Part shown: positions 60,514 through 64,000 of the stretch, piece by piece
Layout of the letters: each line of letters starts with the position of its first letter
Position numbering within the stretch: position 1 is the first letter of the stretch
Origin: Larimichthys crocea
Lineage: Eukaryota > Chordata > Actinopteri > Sciaenidae
Direction: 5' to 3'
Length of the DNA: 64,000 nt
Assembly (NCBI RefSeq): GCF_000972845.2
Contig: NC_040018.1
Coordinates: forward strand, 15,287,157-15,351,156
The notes under the pieces: model-generated
Databases searched by the model: none
Told to the model about the DNA's origin: nothing
What the model saw: the letters and a program-made list of their open reading frames with translations, nothing else
Made by a program: the position numbers and the translations under genes

Positions 60514-63500
60514 ATTTCTGAAGCCATAAGCAGTGAGCTATGCTTTTTATGTTGGGGTTTTGGTAACCAAGGAAAAACACCTGCATGTGAGGCTCTGTAT
60601 GAGCAGCACAGCCTTTAAGTACATTACATTATCTAAATATTGTTTGTTGTCTGTCCTAGTTCTGCAATCAGTGAAAAGTGTTACGGCCTCTTTCCATGCC
60701 TCCTGTAATAGCTTCTGTTGTCCTCTAATACCCCGTGTTGGATACAGGGGTGCACGTGCCTCAGCATCGTGTTAGTGCTAATGGTGTTGATGGTGGTCAT
60801 GTCCAGATGTGGGGCCTAGTCCTCTGGTCCTGTAGACTAAACCTGTGGAGAGAAGAGCTCCAGACCTCCATAGGCTCAGCTCTCCACTGCAGGGCTGCAG
60901 CCCACATGTGCACCACCCTGCCTGGGCGGCTACTCTTTGTTACACACTCCATTTGCAACAAAAACTTGTCAATAAGAATAGGATGTTGCATCATGAATGA
61001 CATGAATGACAGGGAGGAGTGAGGATCCACTGGTAGACTAATGCCGCCTTTTATACCTTATGTATGGATCAGTACTTAGCATGACAATTTAGGCTCACAT
61101 GTTATGAGCACAGACCTGGTCATACACATACTGTATGCATAATTTATCACAAATAATTTTGAAAAAGCAAAGCTGTAGGTAGAATGTAAACCCTTTTCAA
61201 ACATAGAACATGGAGCTTATTTGGCTTCATTCATTTGTTAAATGAATTAATTTGTATTTAATTAATTAATTGCTCTGTCACTGAGACACAGACATAAAAG
61301 ATGCAAATGTCAATTGGTGTCAGATAAGTAACCAAATCTGCATCTGTTTACTGCAAATTTATGGTGTTTCATAATGGCAAATCCCATCATCCCATTTATT
61401 TTCAAAACTACTTTCTATTCAGTGTCATAGCGATATCCCAATCTGACGACCTGCAAAAGCCATTTATTCTGCATCTTGCAGTCCATGGAATTAAACCTAA
61501 TTTTCTACAATGTAGTGTATTTCACTCCAGACAGACTTGCAATAATATAATGTGACTGTTTTAGAGTAGAAAAGGCTACCATGGCTTTAAGTGACTACAT
61601 TATGAAAAACAAGTCTGTTATTTCAAAAAGTGGAATTTCAGTCAAAGTGCTATTACAGGAAAGTGGTGCACCATTTTAAATGTAAAGGATTTTGTAAAGT
61701 GTCATGGATTACTGAAGGCAGTTAACATTTTTTCTACCAAACAAAAAAAAAAGAAAAAGAAAAGACAGGCTTCAGAATTCAGAGAGGCTGGACAGTTTTC
61801 ACAACTCTGATAGTGCCTTAAATTGTCCTAAGAGATGTCTTATGGCAGAATCAGCAGCTATCATCCCTGTGGACTTAAACATTTCCTTCCTCTTAACAAT
61901 TTGTTCCTATCGTTAACTTCCTGCTTGGCCTCTGCCTTCAAGCCAGCCCTGAGAGAGATACATGATATCATATCTCAATTATGACTCTGCAATTTAGATT
62001 ATTATGCTACACAAGAAAGTACTGTCTCCAGGGGGACAGCTCTCTGTCAAATATTCAACTTGAGGTCAGAGCCTCCTCTAAATTGATGTTTTTTAGACTG
62101 TTAAAAGACGTCTGGACAAGATGAGATGGAAAGTGACCTTCTTGCAGTTTCCACTCTGCACACTGCCATTGAGGCAGAGGTGGGGATGGGGCAGAGAAAT
62201 CATCCCTAGTGTAAATACACATCCCCACTACACTATTGTACCGCCTCTGTGTCCTCATCACCCACGCAGTGTGGTAAAAGTTCTTCCTGTTACCTCCCCA
62301 TCCTTCCATCACCCCTGCCATTGTACTGTAACACTACTGTCTCTCCTCCTTTCCTGTCCTTGACTTTTGGGTTTTTTGGACACTGTTAACTATACAGGAG
62401 GCATTTATGTCTTTGGCTGATGTTCAGAGTCGGGGGTTCTGTCTGCAACTGGAGAAAGCCTCTGTTGTATTGCTGCCCTTCGCCCTCTGGGGTTATAGGA
62501 TTTTGTCCGTGTGGTGCGGCTGCCTTTACAGCTGAAAGGCAGCCAGTGGATTTCAGGGAGGTCTGTCAGTAAAGCAGGTAGAGTGCAGACTTCTCCTCTG
62601 ATCTACCTCCCACTGGGGAGAATTGTGTTGCCTCAAGTAGCCTCAGGACATTTGACGTTGGAGAAATATTTTTATAACTGATTGTATGTGCCTGTATCTG
62701 TGTGCTGTGTATGAGCGTGAGAGAGAAGGTGGGAGAGAGGGAGCACCAGGGTGACATGTTCTCTGAATTGCCATGGAAAAAATGTAGCTGCTCGATAACC
62801 CCCACCCTGCATCTCTCCTGTGCTTCTCTCCCTCATCGTAGAGTATTTGTATTTCATACCAGAGATATGGGGAGCAGGACTGGAATGCACTGAGCTCTGG
62901 TTTCTGAGTGAAAGGCGTTGTAACACTTTTGACACTAATCACAGAGTTCACATATTGGTTTGATTTCGGCAGATCAGGCTCTAATGGGCAAACACTCTCA
63001 GGGTTAATCAATGTGTGAGTAGACAGGGTATGTTGGGCCTCACAACCACACGGGTCACCAAATGTGCGTGTTTTCCAAGGTACAAATAGTGACATACTGA
63101 AACTAACTTGTTGATCCTAGTTTACTACCTCTCTTCCTGTGTGGTTGAGCTTTATGTGAGAAGTGAGGTAGGACGAGCTGGAAATGTGTGTGGATCAGGC
63201 CTGTTGTCTGACAGAGACACTGCTGGATATACTGAGCGCTAATGGGCTGGGAGTGAAGAGACTCCAGCTGGCTCCACATGAGAAGTGAGACCACTACAGT
63301 GCCTCCCATAAAATAAAGGTCACAGGTTCAATCTGAGTTTCTCTGTAGAAGGGCAAAAAACAAAGGTCCCACAGTGCAAAACCACAACTTGTGTAAATAA
63401 TAATAATAATAAAAACACAATACTCACAATAGTGGGATAAAACAAAAAAAAAGTGAATTTATGACCAGTGGCAACCTTTACCTGAGAAAGATGATTTGGG

Positions 63501-63579
63501 CAATTGTTTATTAACAGTTTTAGAATGATAAAATCCCCACCTTTTCTAAAGTTTGGAGGACTTAAGACTACCAAAGTGC

Positions 63580-63770
63580 ATATACTTAGGTACTGTACTG
63601 TACTTCCGATACTTGTACTTAAGTATTAAACAAGTATTTTATACTTCTGTTTCACTACATTTATGAGAGCTATAATTAGCAGTTACTTTAAAGCTTATAT
63701 TTACATTGACACATACAAAACATGATTATCTTATGTTCTTAATATGGTAATATGGTATACACTGTTTAAA
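63580..63770 (-). mobile_element. dispersed teleost repeat fragment (ACTTAAGTA type)
   Basis: TACTTGTACTTAAGTATTAA, TATACTTCTGTTTCACTACA and GCTATAATTAGCAGTTACTT match, in order, the opposite end of the same abundant fish repeat suspected at 41970-42192. Diverged and non-coding. Identified from memory of the family. Confidence 0.45.
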
Positions 63771-63810
63771 ATTAAACAATGCAACATTAGCATCTGCCAA
63801 CATTAAAATG

Positions 63811-64000
63811 TTAAAGGACCAGTGTGTAGGATTTAGTGGCATCTAGTGCTGTAGTTGCTGATTGCAACCCCATTCCCTCACCCTCTCCTATAGCATGAAA
63901 CGTACAGTGGCTTTGAAACGTGTGGAAACTGCAAAAGGTCCAATGTAGAGCTTGTGTTGTAGAGTTTGTTCATTTTGGGCTACTATAGAGATATGGCAGC
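63811..64000 (+). mobile_element. dispersed teleost repeat, cut by window end
   Basis: TTAAAGGACCAGTGTGTAGG, ATTTAGTGGCATCTAG, GATTGCAACC and TTTTGGGCTACTATAG repeat the landmarks of the minus-strand copy at 36484-36742. The element continues beyond the window. Probably a non-autonomous DNA element. Confidence 0.7.

Larger units (their letters stand above)
59445..63560. other. upstream non-coding DNA right of the duplication
   Basis: Intergenic sequence without a supported gene. Open frames up to about 150 codons have no recognisable domains. Contains (TG)n and (AC)n tracts listed separately and an A-rich run at about 61,740. Confidence 0.4.

Noticed and set aside
62643..63095. 150-codon minus-strand frame
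   Set aside because: No domain, overlapping frames on both strands are equally open, and no splice-flanked structure.

Overview
The window is vertebrate nuclear DNA, most likely from a teleost fish. It has one intron-containing developmental gene in a very large, AT-rich non-coding surround, GT-AG splice sites, many (CA)n/(GT)n microsatellites, and dispersed repeats of types I know from bony-fish genomes. Nothing looks prokaryotic, plasmid or viral. The only protein-coding gene I can support is foxf1, a forkhead transcription factor, on the minus strand: join(4412..4575, 5578..6556), 380 codons plus stop. It has a complete forkhead domain, a textbook intron and the conserved C-terminus ending DIKPCVM. 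Every other open frame looks like chance. Layout: 1-4411 is the 3' flank and probable 3' UTR of foxf1. 4412-6556 is the gene, with a 1,002-bp intron. About 6557-6960 is the 5' leader and promoter (in-frame stop directly before the ATG, two upstream ORFs, an inverted CCAAT box and a GC box). Roughly 7,000-64,000 is upstream, gene-free sequence, as expected for the long regulatory territory 5' of FOXF1 in vertebrates (towards IRF8 in mammals; irf8 itself is not seen here). Within it I see an exact GLI/Hedgehog-response consensus about 2.2 kb upstream of the ATG, a paired CACGTG element followed by a 12-bp inverted repeat at 11.8 kb, several blocks with the texture of conserved non-coding elements, one tRNA-like SINE, two copies of a short dispersed fish repeat, pieces of another repeat, and microsatellites. 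The most striking large-scale structure is probably technical. 48794-53963 and 54181-59444 are the same ~5.2-kb sequence twice in direct orientation, with scattered small indels, separated by a 10-N gap and ~207 bp of foreign-looking repeat sequence. Copy 1 stops exactly at the gap, while copy 2 continues into unique sequence. This is the signature of two overlapping contigs or haplotigs scaffolded end to end (false duplication), not a biological tandem duplication. I found no convincing undescribed biological system. The items most worth following are the duplication, the GLI-site block, the foxf1 upstream ORFs and the candidate enhancers.
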